Assembly (NCBI GenBank): GCA_944332375.1
Contig: CALVJU010000097.1
Coordinates: 1-29,997 of the forward strand
Direction of reading: 5' to 3'
Origin: an uncultured Bacilli bacterium
GTDB lineage: Bacteria; Bacillota_I; Bacilli_A; RF39; UBA660
Length of the DNA: 29,997 nt
The notes under the pieces were generated by a model. It searched no databases. It saw nothing but the letters and a program-made list of their open reading frames with translations, and was not told where the DNA came from. Shown piece after piece: positions 22,605-29,472 of this stretch; the stretch's first letter is position 1; each line of letters begins with the position of its first letter. Both the position numbers and the translations under genes were made by a program.

Positions 22605-25548
22605 TTTTCATTTCCTCTAACTTAACACTCACTAATTTACTTACTCCTGACTCTTGCATAGTAATTCCATAAAGAACATCTGCATATTCCATTGTTTTCT
22701 TTTTATGAGTAATTAAGATAAACTGTGTTTTTTCTTTTAATTTTTGAACATACTTTCCAAAACTATCTACGTTTGCTTCATCTAAGGCTGCTTCTACTTC
22801 ATCGAGAATACAGAATGGAACAGGACGTGATTTCAAAATCGCAAACAATAAACTGATTGCAGTAAATGTTTTTTCTCCTCCACTTAAAAGTCCAATGGTT
22901 GTTAATTTTTTTCCTGGTGGAGAAGCAATAATTTCTATTCCTGTTTCTAAAATATTGTCTTTATCTGTTAGTTTCAATGTTGCATCTCCCCCGCGGAATA
23001 ATTCTTGGAATGTTGTCTTGAAATTCGCATTGACGATTTCAAAGGTATGTAAGAACTCTTCTTTCATCACTGTATCCATTTCGTCAATAATTTCAAGTAA
23101 TTGTTTAATTGCCTCTTCTAAGTCTTCTTTTTGACTGAGTAAGAAATCATAACGTGTATGAACTCTCTCATATTCTTCTATAGAACCCAAATTGACTTCT
23201 CCTAATTCTTTCATATCCGTTTTTAATTTAGAAATCAATGCTCTTGCACTATCTATTTCCATTTCTAATGGATAATGATAACTTGCATGTTCATAAGTCA
23301 TTCCATAAGTTTCTGTCAAAGAAGAAAGAAGTGTATCTAATTTCACATCCATACGATTTAAACTGATTTCTAATGATTGGATCTCTTTGTTCTTACTCTG
23401 GAATAAACTATTCTCTCGTTTTGATGCGAATTCTAAATCTTCTAAACTACTCTTTGCTTTTAAATGTTCTTGTTTTAAATAGTTTAGTTTTACTTCTATA
23501 CTTTCTTTCTTTTCTAAAGTATCATAATAAGCCTGAATTGTACGTTCCTCTTCTTCTGATAACGTGCGATTTAATACTTGTTCCGTACGTTTTAACTCAT
23601 CTGTGCGATCTTGTTTTCTTAATTTTAATTGTTCTAATTTCTTTTCTTGTTCATCAATCCAGAAAGACTTTGTCATCTTCTCTTTTTCTTTTAAATAAAC
23701 TTGATCAGAAAGTGCTGCTAACTGATTATCAATCTCATTCATTTCTTCTTCTAATGTCTGCTTTTCTGATTCTAATAAGTGAAGTTTTGTTTTTTCTTGT
23801 TCTAAATCAAATTTATCTTTTAAAGGATTATGTGTTGGTTTTAAATAACCACCCGTTAAAGATCCACCTGGTTGGAGCAATTCTCCTTGTAATGTCACAA
23901 TACGAAGACGATGGTGAAATTTTTTTGCAATCAAAGAAGCATGGTCTAAAGTATCTACTACAACTGTAAGTCCTAATAAGTTTTTGACAATATTTGCGTA
24001 AATTGGAGCAAAGGATGCGAGATCAGAAGCAATCCCTAAAAATCCCTCTTCTTTTTTCAAACGATAGAACAGATCTGGATCTAATTCTTTCTTTTGAATG
24101 ACATCTAATGGATAAAAAGTAGCTCTCCCTAAATGTTTTTGTTTCAAATAAGCAATCGCTTCTTTCGCATCTTTTTCTTTTTCTACGACAATATAATTAG
24201 AACTTGCTCCTAGTGCTACAGAAAATGCATCTGTATACTTTTCATCAATCTCTATTAGTTTCGATACTGCATCGTGAATTCCGGATAAACGCGGTTCATT
24301 TAAGATACTTCTTACAGCAAGTGGTAAAGAAGACGAGGTATCAATTGCTTCTTCTAAATCTCTAATTTTTTGTAGACATTGTTCATAAGAACGAACAGAA
24401 ACTTGAATTGTTTGATTCTTCTTTCTCTTTTGATTCTGAATTTCTTTTTCCTCATTCTTTAACTTATGACTCTCTTTTAAAATGGTTTGATAATTCTCTT
24501 TTTCTAATTGAATCTGACTCTCTAAGACACGAATATCTGTATTTAATTTCTCTGCATCTTCTTTTAATAATAAGCTTTGACTAAGAAGTGCCTGATCATC
24601 TACTTCATATTTCTTTCTCTCAGTAATAAGTTTTCTTTCTCCATCTAATTTGGTTGCTAAAGTAGAAAGATCCATGTATTCTTGTCTTACAGTTTCCATT
24701 TGTTGTTCTATCTTTGCAACATTTTCTTTGTATTTTGCAATCATCGCTTCATTTTGTCGATTCGTTGTATCCATGGCAAGAACTTCTTGATTTCTTTTTT
24801 CTAACTGTTGTTTCGTTTCCTCATATTCTGTATGTAAGTTATGAATATCATGAGTGATCACAGAAATTTCTACTTTCTGTAATTGTTCTGATTTTTCTTT
24901 ATAAATACAAGCTTTTTCTTTTTGTTCTTTTAATGGTTCTACTTGTACTTTTAACTCTTCAATAATATCTTCAACACGTTTCATATTATCATTAGTACGA
25001 TCTAATTTACGAAGTGCTTCTTCTTTTCTCTTTTTATATTTTAAAACTCCAGCAGCTTCTTCAAATATCACACGACGATCTTCTGGTTTACTTGATAATA
25101 TTTCTTCGATTTTTCCTTGAGAAATAATATTAAAACTCTCTTTAGCTACTCCTGTATCCAAAAGTACTTCAGAAATATCTTTTAAGCGACAACGTTCGTG
25201 ATTTAATAAATATTCATTACTGCCATCTTTATAAACTCTTCTTGTAATAGACACTTCTTCGTAAGGTACTTTTAAATAATGATCTGAATTATCAAATACA
25301 AGAGTAACAGAAGCAACATTCATTGCTTTTCTAGATTTAGAGCCAGAAAAAATGACATCGGTCATCTTATCATCTCCACGCAATGATTTAATTGATTGTT
25401 CTCCTAATACCCAACGTACTGCATCCACGACATTACTTTTTCCACTTCCATTAGGTCCTACAATTCCCGTGATTCCAGGGTGAAATTCTAATACGGTTTT
25501 ATCCGCAAATGACTTAAATCCTTGTGTAATAATTTGTTTTAAATACAT
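22597..25548 (-). CDS. smc: Chromosome segregation ATPase SMC, short-armed (983 aa)
   Basis: SMC dimerises and, with ScpA and ScpB, organises and segregates the chromosome. Present: N-terminal head with Walker A G-P-N-G-S-G-K-S-N (33-41); coiled coil about 170-410; a hinge at about 415-565 ending in G-G-S-L-T-G-G; coiled coil about 570-790; and a C-terminal head with the signature L-L-S-G-G-E-K-T near 886 and Walker B F-C-I-L-D-E-V-E-A-A-L-D. It is about 200 residues shorter than Bacillus SMC (1186 aa), with both arms cut about equally; from memory Mycoplasma SMCs are similarly short. The start has a modest AAGG site. It lies 12 bp after the 182-aa unknown gene, in the tcdA operon; ftsY does not follow. 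Confidence 0.96.
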   Translation of the reverse strand: MYLKQIITQGFKSFADKTVLEFHPGITGIVGPNGSGKSNVVDAVRWVLGEQSIKSLRGDDKMTDVIFSGSKSRKAMNVASVTLVFDNSDHYLKVPYEEVSITRRVYKDGSNEYLLNHERCRLKDISEVLLDTGVAKESFNIISQGKIEEILSSKPEDRRVIFEEAAGVLKYKKRKEEALRKLDRTNDNMKRVEDIIEELKVQVEPLKEQKEKACIYKEKSEQLQKVEISVITHDIHNLHTEYEETKQQLEKRNQEVLAMDTTNRQNEAMIAKYKENVAKIEQQMETVRQEYMDLSTLATKLDGERKLITERKKYEVDDQALLSQSLLLKEDAEKLNTDIRVLESQIQLEKENYQTILKESHKLKNEEKEIQNQKRKKNQTIQVSVRSYEQCLQKIRDLEEAIDTSSSLPLAVRSILNEPRLSGIHDAVSKLIEIDEKYTDAFSVALGASSNYIVVEKEKDAKEAIAYLKQKHLGRATFYPLDVIQKKELDPDLFYRLKKEEGFLGIASDLASFAPIYANIVKNLLGLTVVVDTLDHASLIAKKFHHRLRIVTLQGELLQPGGSLTGGYLKPTHNPLKDKFDLEQEKTKLHLLESEKQTLEEEMNEIDNQLAALSDQVYLKEKEKMTKSFWIDEQEKKLEQLKLRKQDRTDELKRTEQVLNRTLSEEEERTIQAYYDTLEKKESIEVKLNYLKQEHLKAKSSLEDLEFASKRENSLFQSKNKEIQSLEISLNRMDVKLDTLLSSLTETYGMTYEHASYHYPLEMEIDSARALISKLKTDMKELGEVNLGSIEEYERVHTRYDFLLSQKEDLEEAIKQLLEIIDEMDTVMKEEFLHTFEIVNANFKTTFQELFRGGDATLKLTDKDNILETGIEIIASPPGKKLTTIGLLSGGEKTFTAISLLFAILKSRPVPFCILDEVEAALDEANVDSFGKYVQKLKEKTQFILITHKKKTMEYADVLYGITMQESGVSKLVSVKLEEMKNG

Positions 25549-25560
25549 CCTATCACTACC

Positions 25561-26109
25561 TTACTGTACTAAATAATCGCCAAACAGTTGAATGGCTTGA
25601 TAAAGGGAATCTCCAATAAAATAAAATATATCCAAAATACGATGATTCTTTGCTCCGTTCAAATGAATAAAAATGATCTGATACTCCCCTTCTTTTTCTG
25701 TTTCTATCTCTATCTTTTTATATCTTTTATATCTTTTTATAAACTCTTCTAATTCTAAACTACATTCTTCTTCTTTTCCATAATAAATTATTTCTTTAGA
25801 AGTCATATAAACACTATCACGAATAAAATATCTCCAATAAGGATCAATACTATTTGTATGGCAAAGAATATAATCCATTTTTTTCTTGCCAACTTTTTTT
25901 CTTAATTTTTTAAGTGGAATCTTTTTATTTCTTCCTCTTTTTTTTGTATCTTGCATACCGATTGTGTCATAGCAGTCTAATAGAAGACAATTAGAGATCT
26001 GTTCTTGCTTTTGCAAAGCTTCTGTAATCTGTTGAGACTCAATTCCAATTCCCATGACATTTCCTGAAAAAGACTTCACAAACATTTTCAATGTATTTTC
26101 TAACTTCAT
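25561..26109 (-). CDS. Hypothetical protein between tcdA and smc (182 aa)
   Basis: Not recognised. It is a soluble, basic protein. An N-terminal block with S-G-N-V-M-G-I-G-I-E-S and an L-L-L-D-C-Y-D strand (about 15-50) is followed by a Lys/Arg-rich segment (K-K-R-G-R-N-K-K-I-P-L-K-K-L-R-K-K, about 55-75) that could bind nucleic acid. A Y-I-L-C-H-T-N-S-I-D block follows, then a helical end. I set the start at 26109: AAAGGAG lies nine bases upstream and the ATG overlaps the tcdA stop as ATGA. The 4-bp overlap and the 12-bp gap to smc make it part of the operon. The pairing of strands around L-D-C-Y-D hints at a Rossmann-like fold, but this is a guess. Confidence 0.8.
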   Translation of the reverse strand: MKLENTLKMFVKSFSGNVMGIGIESQQITEALQKQEQISNCLLLDCYDTIGMQDTKKRGRNKKIPLKKLRKKVGKKKMDYILCHTNSIDPYWRYFIRDSVYMTSKEIIYYGKEEECSLELEEFIKRYKRYKKIEIETEKEGEYQIIFIHLNGAKNHRILDIFYFIGDSLYQAIQLFGDYLVQ

Positions 26110-26789
26110 TTTTGATTCTCCTTTAAAAAGAATGATAAAACATAATGGGCAAGTAAAAATCCACAAACTGCCGGTACAGTGACAATCGTACCTAATTTAC
26201 CATCTAATTTCTTACTAGGTTCTGTACTACATACAACTGGTATTTTACCCTTTAAATGTTCTTTTTTTACATAATTACGAATGATTTTCGCAATAGGATC
26301 ATAACTCGTTTTACGAATATCTATAATTTCTAACTTTGTTGGATCCAATTTATTTGCAGTTCCCATAGAAGAGATCAAAGGAATCTTTTTTTCTAGACAA
26401 AATTGAATTAACTTGCATTTCACTGGGATGGTATCGCAAGCATCTACAATAAAATCAACTTTTAGAGAAAAAAGAATCTCTATATTTTCATCGGTTATTT
26501 TTTCTAACATAGTCGTTACTTGACAAGATGGAGAAATTTCATTAATCCTATCTTTCCATGCATCTACTTTTTTCTTACCAATTGTTTTGGTTGTCGCAAT
26601 GACTTGACGATTGATATTGGTAATATCTACCTCATCATAATCCACTAAAATTAAGTGTCCAATGCCACTTCTTGCAAGTGCTTCTACAGTATATCCACCA
26701 ACACCACCCAGTCCTAAAATCAAAACTGTTTTCTGGTGCAAATCATCGATCTTATCGTGAATTAAATATTCCAATCTTGTAAACTCCAT
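26106..26789 (-). CDS. tcdA: tRNA threonylcarbamoyladenosine dehydratase (227 aa)
   Basis: TcdA (CsdL) uses ATP to cyclise t6A at position 37 of tRNAs to ct6A; it belongs to the E1/ThiF superfamily. The ATP-binding G-L-G-G-V-G-G-Y motif lies near 27-34, followed by D-Y-D-E-V-D-I-T-N-I-N-R-Q (about 51-63), which carries the family Asp and Arg residues, and D-A-C-D-T near 119. The later D-P-I-A-K and S-T-E-P blocks match TcdA rather than ThiF or MoeB. The length is slightly short for the family (about 250-270 aa). The start at 26789 is chosen because AGGAGAG precedes it and the -10 box lies at 26812-26817; a longer reading to 26828 would begin upstream of that promoter. It heads the operon with smc and ylmH. 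Confidence 0.93.
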   Translation of the reverse strand: MEFTRLEYLIHDKIDDLHQKTVLILGLGGVGGYTVEALARSGIGHLILVDYDEVDITNINRQVIATTKTIGKKKVDAWKDRINEISPSCQVTTMLEKITDENIEILFSLKVDFIVDACDTIPVKCKLIQFCLEKKIPLISSMGTANKLDPTKLEIIDIRKTSYDPIAKIIRNYVKKEHLKGKIPVVCSTEPSKKLDGKLGTIVTVPAVCGFLLAHYVLSFFLKENQK

Positions 26790-26811
26790 ATCTCTCTCTC
26801 CTACTTTTACC

Positions 26812-26820
26812 ATTATATCA
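26812..26820 (-). promoter_or_regulatory. Extended -10 promoter of the tcdA-smc operon
   Basis: On the minus strand TGATATAAT (TG, one base, TATAAT) with a poor -35. Transcription should begin near 26805, giving a leader of about 15 nt before the ATG at 26789. Confidence 0.75.
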
Positions 26821-26843
26821 TAGTCCACTTCAAAACAAAAAGA

Positions 26844-26869
26844 AAAACTCCCCTAAAAAGAGAAGTTTT
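26844..26869 (-). terminator. Second terminator-like hairpin downstream of the TM2 gene
   Basis: On the minus strand AAAACTTCTC pairs with GGGGAGTTTT (10 bp including two G-T pairs) around a 6-nt loop, followed by TTCTTTTTG. It lies between the first terminator and the tcdA promoter and would back up termination. Confidence 0.6.
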
Positions 26870-26870
26870 C

Positions 26871-26893
26871 AAAAAAAATAGTCCTATGACTAT
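26871..26893 (-). terminator. Terminator of the TM2/zinc-ribbon gene
   Basis: On the minus strand ATAGTC-ATAG-GACTAT forms a 6-bp stem with a 4-nt loop, followed by a run of eight T, right at the gene's stop codon. Confidence 0.85.
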
Positions 26894-27255
26894 CAATAAT
26901 AATTATAATATATTTTTGGCTTTCCTAGTAACACCAAAATATCTAAAACAATCCCAATACCACAAAAACCACCAGTAATTAAATAAAGAAGTCCCATGTA
27001 ATATTTTCTTTCATAAAACTTATGAATTCCTAGCCACCCTAAGAAGATTGCTAAAACCAAAGTAACCCATTTATAAAAAGGACCATGCTTTTGAAACCCA
27101 AAAGGATTTTGCCTTGATTCCTTTTCTTCTCTTGTTTCTTCTTGTTCTTCTTCTATAATGATTCTTTTTTCATCAACTTTTGCTCCACAGTTAGGACAAA
27201 TTTGTGCATTCACAGGAATTTTAGAAGCACAATTTTTACACAATTTCGTACCCAC
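26893..27255 (-). CDS. Zinc-ribbon plus TM2-domain membrane protein (120 aa)
   Basis: The N-terminus is a zinc ribbon with C-x-x-C pairs at 6/9 and 20/23. A Glu-rich linker (about 30-50) leads to a TM2 domain: a first helix with V-L-A-I-F-L-G-W-L-G-I-H-K-F-Y (about 70-84), then Y-M-G-L-L-Y-L-I-T-G-G-F-C-G-I-G, then a second helix with D-I-L-V-L-L. The function of TM2 proteins is poorly known. The start codon is GTG, with AGGAGG five bases ahead. The gene follows the structured RNA at 27285-27458, whose own terminator ends about 30 bp upstream, so its transcription may rely on read-through; I see no separate promoter. Confidence 0.9.
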   Translation of the reverse strand: MGTKLCKNCASKIPVNAQICPNCGAKVDEKRIIIEEEQEETREEKESRQNPFGFQKHGPFYKWVTLVLAIFLGWLGIHKFYERKYYMGLLYLITGGFCGIGIVLDILVLLGKPKIYYNYY

Positions 27256-27284
27256 AAAAGCCTCCTATCACGTTCCAAATATAA

Positions 27285-27458
27285 ATAAAAAGTCCAAAGG
27301 GAACCTCTAATGATCAAAAACCTGATCTCCCAGGTGGGCATCACATGATAGACTTTAGGATCCTTAAATAATATTTAAGTATTCAACACCATCTACCAAT
27401 TAGATTCCCAATCATTACTTTAGTAGGTTTTTCTAAAATTGGTCCTTATCCTTTAGAC
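27285..27458 (-). ncRNA. ssrS: Structured RNA of about 175 nt, probably 6S RNA
   Basis: The minus-strand transcript folds into one long rod. The ends pair as GTCTAAAGG with CCTTTGGAC (9 bp, one wobble), then GGACC with GGTTC, then AAAAACCT with AGGTTTTT (8 bp). A large open region follows (about 27 nt on one side, 23 on the other), then an apical arm GGTAGAT with GTCTATC that holds the hairpin CTTAAAT-ATT-ATTTAAG. The 3' end runs into TTTTTATTT. The promoter at 27465-27473 starts the RNA at the first paired base. A closing stem, a central bubble, an apical arm and a length of 170-200 nt match 6S RNA, which binds sigma-A RNA polymerase as a promoter mimic. The RNA gene itself is well supported; the 6S name is inference from architecture. 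Confidence 0.6.
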
Positions 27459-27464
27459 ATTTTC

Positions 27465-27473
27465 ATTATATCA
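27465..27473 (-). promoter_or_regulatory. Extended -10 promoter of the structured RNA
   Basis: On the minus strand TGATATAAT (perfect TATAAT at plus 27465-27470 with TG one base ahead) lies seven bases before the first base of the closing stem. A weak TTTTAA-type -35 lies about 17 bp upstream. Confidence 0.75.
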
Positions 27474-27503
27474 TAACTTTTCTATTTTTAAAAGACTTAT
27501 ATA

Positions 27504-28511
27504 CTAATTCCCACGTTTTCCCATAATCTTTGTCTTTTCACTAGAAACATAGGAACCATTTAAGTAACATCCATCTAGCTTTCCATCTTCTAACATGTGG
27601 CATACTTTACAAGCTGTTAGATAGGCTTCATAAATAGAGCTAGACATTCCCTCTACCGTATGTGCAATTTGTTCATTTAACATTTCTTTATTTTCTTCCT
27701 TGATCATTTCATTTTCAACATGTTGTTCCATATTGATTAATTCTCTTACTTCTCCTGGAACAGAAGACATAAAAATATGAATACCCGTATGAGCTAAAGA
27801 AGAATTTTCATCAATCCATGCTTCCATTCCATCGATACTTTCTTCTTGAAAGAAGGTATCGTCAACAATACTTCCTTCAAAATCAGTACCATTTAAATTA
27901 CTGTGATAAATTTTAATATTACTTGTTTTTTGATTTCCTAAATGAAATAAAAAATGACAGTTCGTATTTTGTAAATTACTATTTTCAATAATTGTATTAG
28001 AAGTAATTATATTATTAGATAAATTTGTTCCTTCAAAATTACAACCACTAATCACATTTTCATAAGCATGTTTTCCTAAAAAAGATTTTTTGAAATCAAT
28101 TTTTGCATTCGTATTGGAAAGATCCAATTCTCTCACTCTTTCATAGAAATTTGAAAATTCTCCATTCTCAAAAAGTAACTCATTATAAGATAAATCCCAC
28201 ATCACATCTTCAAATGAAACCTCACTTAAATCAATATGAGAAAGAAATGGCCCTGACCATACAACAAACTTAATCGGTAAATATTTACCTGGTACTCCTG
28301 TTTCATTAGAAACACTTGGTAATGATCTACCAATAGCACATTCTTGATAGATTTCTCTAGCACTGTTTGTATCTTTAATCTTTACCATTGTTTCATCAAA
28401 TAGTAGTTGTTCTAATATTTCCTTTCCAATATGTAATCGTGCTTCACTGCAATATGCTTGTTGTTCTATCTCTTTTCTCAATAATTGTTTTTCATTTTCA
28501 TTTAATTTCAT
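27504..28511 (-). CDS. Pentapeptide-repeat-like protein (335 aa)
   Basis: Pentapeptide repeats (A/C-D/N-L/F-x-x) build a right-handed beta helix. Here they occupy about residues 85-235 in degenerate form (I-D-L-S-E-V-S-F-E-D; S-G-C-N-F-E-G-T-N-L-S-N-N; I-E-N-S-N-L-Q-N-T-N; H-S-N-L-N-G-T-D-F-E-G-S). A helical N-terminal part (1-75) and a helical, Glu-rich C-terminal part (240-310) flank them. No signal peptide or membrane segment. I set the start at 28511 from AAGGGG upstream and the promoter at 28541-28569; a longer reading to 28550 would begin upstream of the transcription start. The function is unknown; some relatives protect gyrase, but nothing shows that here. There is no clear terminator before the structured-RNA promoter. 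Confidence 0.8.
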   Translation of the reverse strand: MKLNENEKQLLRKEIEQQAYCSEARLHIGKEILEQLLFDETMVKIKDTNSAREIYQECAIGRSLPSVSNETGVPGKYLPIKFVVWSGPFLSHIDLSEVSFEDVMWDLSYNELLFENGEFSNFYERVRELDLSNTNAKIDFKKSFLGKHAYENVISGCNFEGTNLSNNIITSNTIIENSNLQNTNCHFLFHLGNQKTSNIKIYHSNLNGTDFEGSIVDDTFFQEESIDGMEAWIDENSSLAHTGIHIFMSSVPGEVRELINMEQHVENEMIKEENKEMLNEQIAHTVEGMSSSIYEAYLTACKVCHMLEDGKLDGCYLNGSYVSSEKTKIMGKRGN

Positions 28512-28540
28512 AATAACATCCCCTTTTTCCGGTAAGTGGT

Positions 28541-28569
28541 ATCTTATCACAAAACAAGAAAACTGTCAA
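28541..28569 (-). promoter_or_regulatory. Sigma-A promoter of the pentapeptide-repeat gene
   Basis: On the minus strand perfect -35 TTGACA (plus 28564-28569), a 17-bp spacer and -10 TAAGAT (plus 28541-28546) with TG one base ahead. The -35 lies inside the small hairpin CTGTCATTGACAG that follows the TtcA-family gene. Confidence 0.88.
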
Positions 28570-28575
28570 TGACAG
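28563..28575 (-). terminator. Weak terminator-like hairpin after the TtcA-family gene
   Basis: On the minus strand CTGTC-ATT-GACAG directly follows the stop codon and is followed by TTTTCTTGTTTT. The stem is only 5 bp, so it is a weak terminator at best. Its second arm is also the -35 box of the next gene. Confidence 0.4.
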
Positions 28576-29397
28576 CTATTTTTTCTCATCATAATGATCT
28601 AAAAAACTATGTTTTGATTCATCTTCCCAACCTAATAAAGTATTTAAATTGACATTTTTTGTTGCATTCAAGAGATTAATGTCTGCTTTAGGATATAATT
28701 CTAACAGTTCTTGAACAAACTGTTTGATGAGTGCTCTTTTTCCAATTCCTTTCTTCGTTACAGAACAAGCACAATCAATAAATTTTAATTGATGATAGTT
28801 TGCCCAGTAAATAATATCTTGTTCTTTCACATAGTATAATGGACGGATTAATTCCATACCTTCAAAATTTGTACTGTGTAATTTTGGCATCATGCTTGAA
28901 AATTGGCCATTCCAAATTAAATTTAATAAAACAGTTTCAATGACATCGTTAAAATGATGGCCAAGTGCAATTTTGTTACATCCTAATTCTCTTGCTTTAC
29001 TATAAAGTGCTCCTCTTCTCATACGGGCACATAAGTAACATGGATTATCATTTCTTGTTTCACTAGATTTTTCTGCAACGTGAAAAATATTACTTTCAAA
29101 AATTGTTGCCGGAATTCCAAGTATTTCCAAGTTCTTTTCAATTTGCTTACGATTCACAGACTGATAACCTGGATCCATGACTAAATAAACAAGATCAAAA
29201 GAAACATTTCCATGTTTTTGTAATTCCTCTAAGCATTTCGCAAGTAACATGGAATCTTTTCCACCACTAATACAAACTGCAATTTTATCATGTTCTTGAA
29301 TGAGTTCAAAATCACGTACAGCTTTCATAAATGGTCTCCATATTTTCTTTCGATATTTTGTAATAATACTATGTTCTATTTTCTCTTTTTGGTTCAT
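28576..29397 (-). CDS. TtcA-family PP-loop tRNA thiolation protein (273 aa)
   Basis: TtcA enzymes use ATP to activate the base and add sulfur to cytidine 32 of tRNAs. Present: PP-loop S-G-G-K-D-S at 44-49; C-Y-L-C at 120-123, the CxxC that helps hold an iron-sulfur cluster in TtcA; G-H-H-F-N-D-V-I-E-T at 146-155, typical of the family; and a third cysteine site in D-C-A-C (209, 211). The length (273 aa) is close to usual for TtcA (about 300). I chose the start at 29397 because GGAGAGG lies just ahead; a longer reading to 29436 has no ribosome site. An extended -10 promoter lies upstream. Firmicutes members of the TtcA/TtuA group may modify another base, so I give no symbol. Confidence 0.85.
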   Translation of the reverse strand: MNQKEKIEHSIITKYRKKIWRPFMKAVRDFELIQEHDKIAVCISGGKDSMLLAKCLEELQKHGNVSFDLVYLVMDPGYQSVNRKQIEKNLEILGIPATIFESNIFHVAEKSSETRNDNPCYLCARMRRGALYSKARELGCNKIALGHHFNDVIETVLLNLIWNGQFSSMMPKLHSTNFEGMELIRPLYYVKEQDIIYWANYHQLKFIDCACSVTKKGIGKRALIKQFVQELLELYPKADINLLNATKNVNLNTLLGWEDESKHSFLDHYDEKK

Positions 29398-29419
29398 ACA
29401 ATCCTCTCCAAACATATTC

Positions 29420-29428
29420 ATTTTATCA
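29420..29428 (-). promoter_or_regulatory. Extended -10 promoter of the TtcA-family gene
   Basis: On the minus strand TGATAAAAT (TG, one base, TAAAAT) lies about 25 bp ahead of the ATG at 29397. The -35 position (TTCTAT) is poor and falls within the preceding terminator. Confidence 0.6.
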
Positions 29429-29435
29429 CAAAACA

Positions 29436-29472
29436 CAAAAAAATAGAAAACGAACTATTTTCCATTTTCTAT
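29436..29472 (-). terminator. Terminator of the P-type ATPase gene
   Basis: On the minus strand ATAGAAAA pairs with TTTTCTAT (plus 29465-29472 and 29443-29450), followed by seven T. The 5' arm overlaps the last codons of the ATPase gene. Confidence 0.8.

Noticed and set aside
23373..23969. Plus-strand Leu-rich 198-codon frame opposite smc
   Set aside because: The antisense of coiled-coil Glu/Lys codons reads as Leu/Ser/Phe; smc is clearly the real gene.
27256..27480. Riboswitch controlling the TM2 gene
   Set aside because: The structured RNA closes on its own first and last bases and ends in a T run about 30 bp before the gene, which fits an independent RNA better than a leader.
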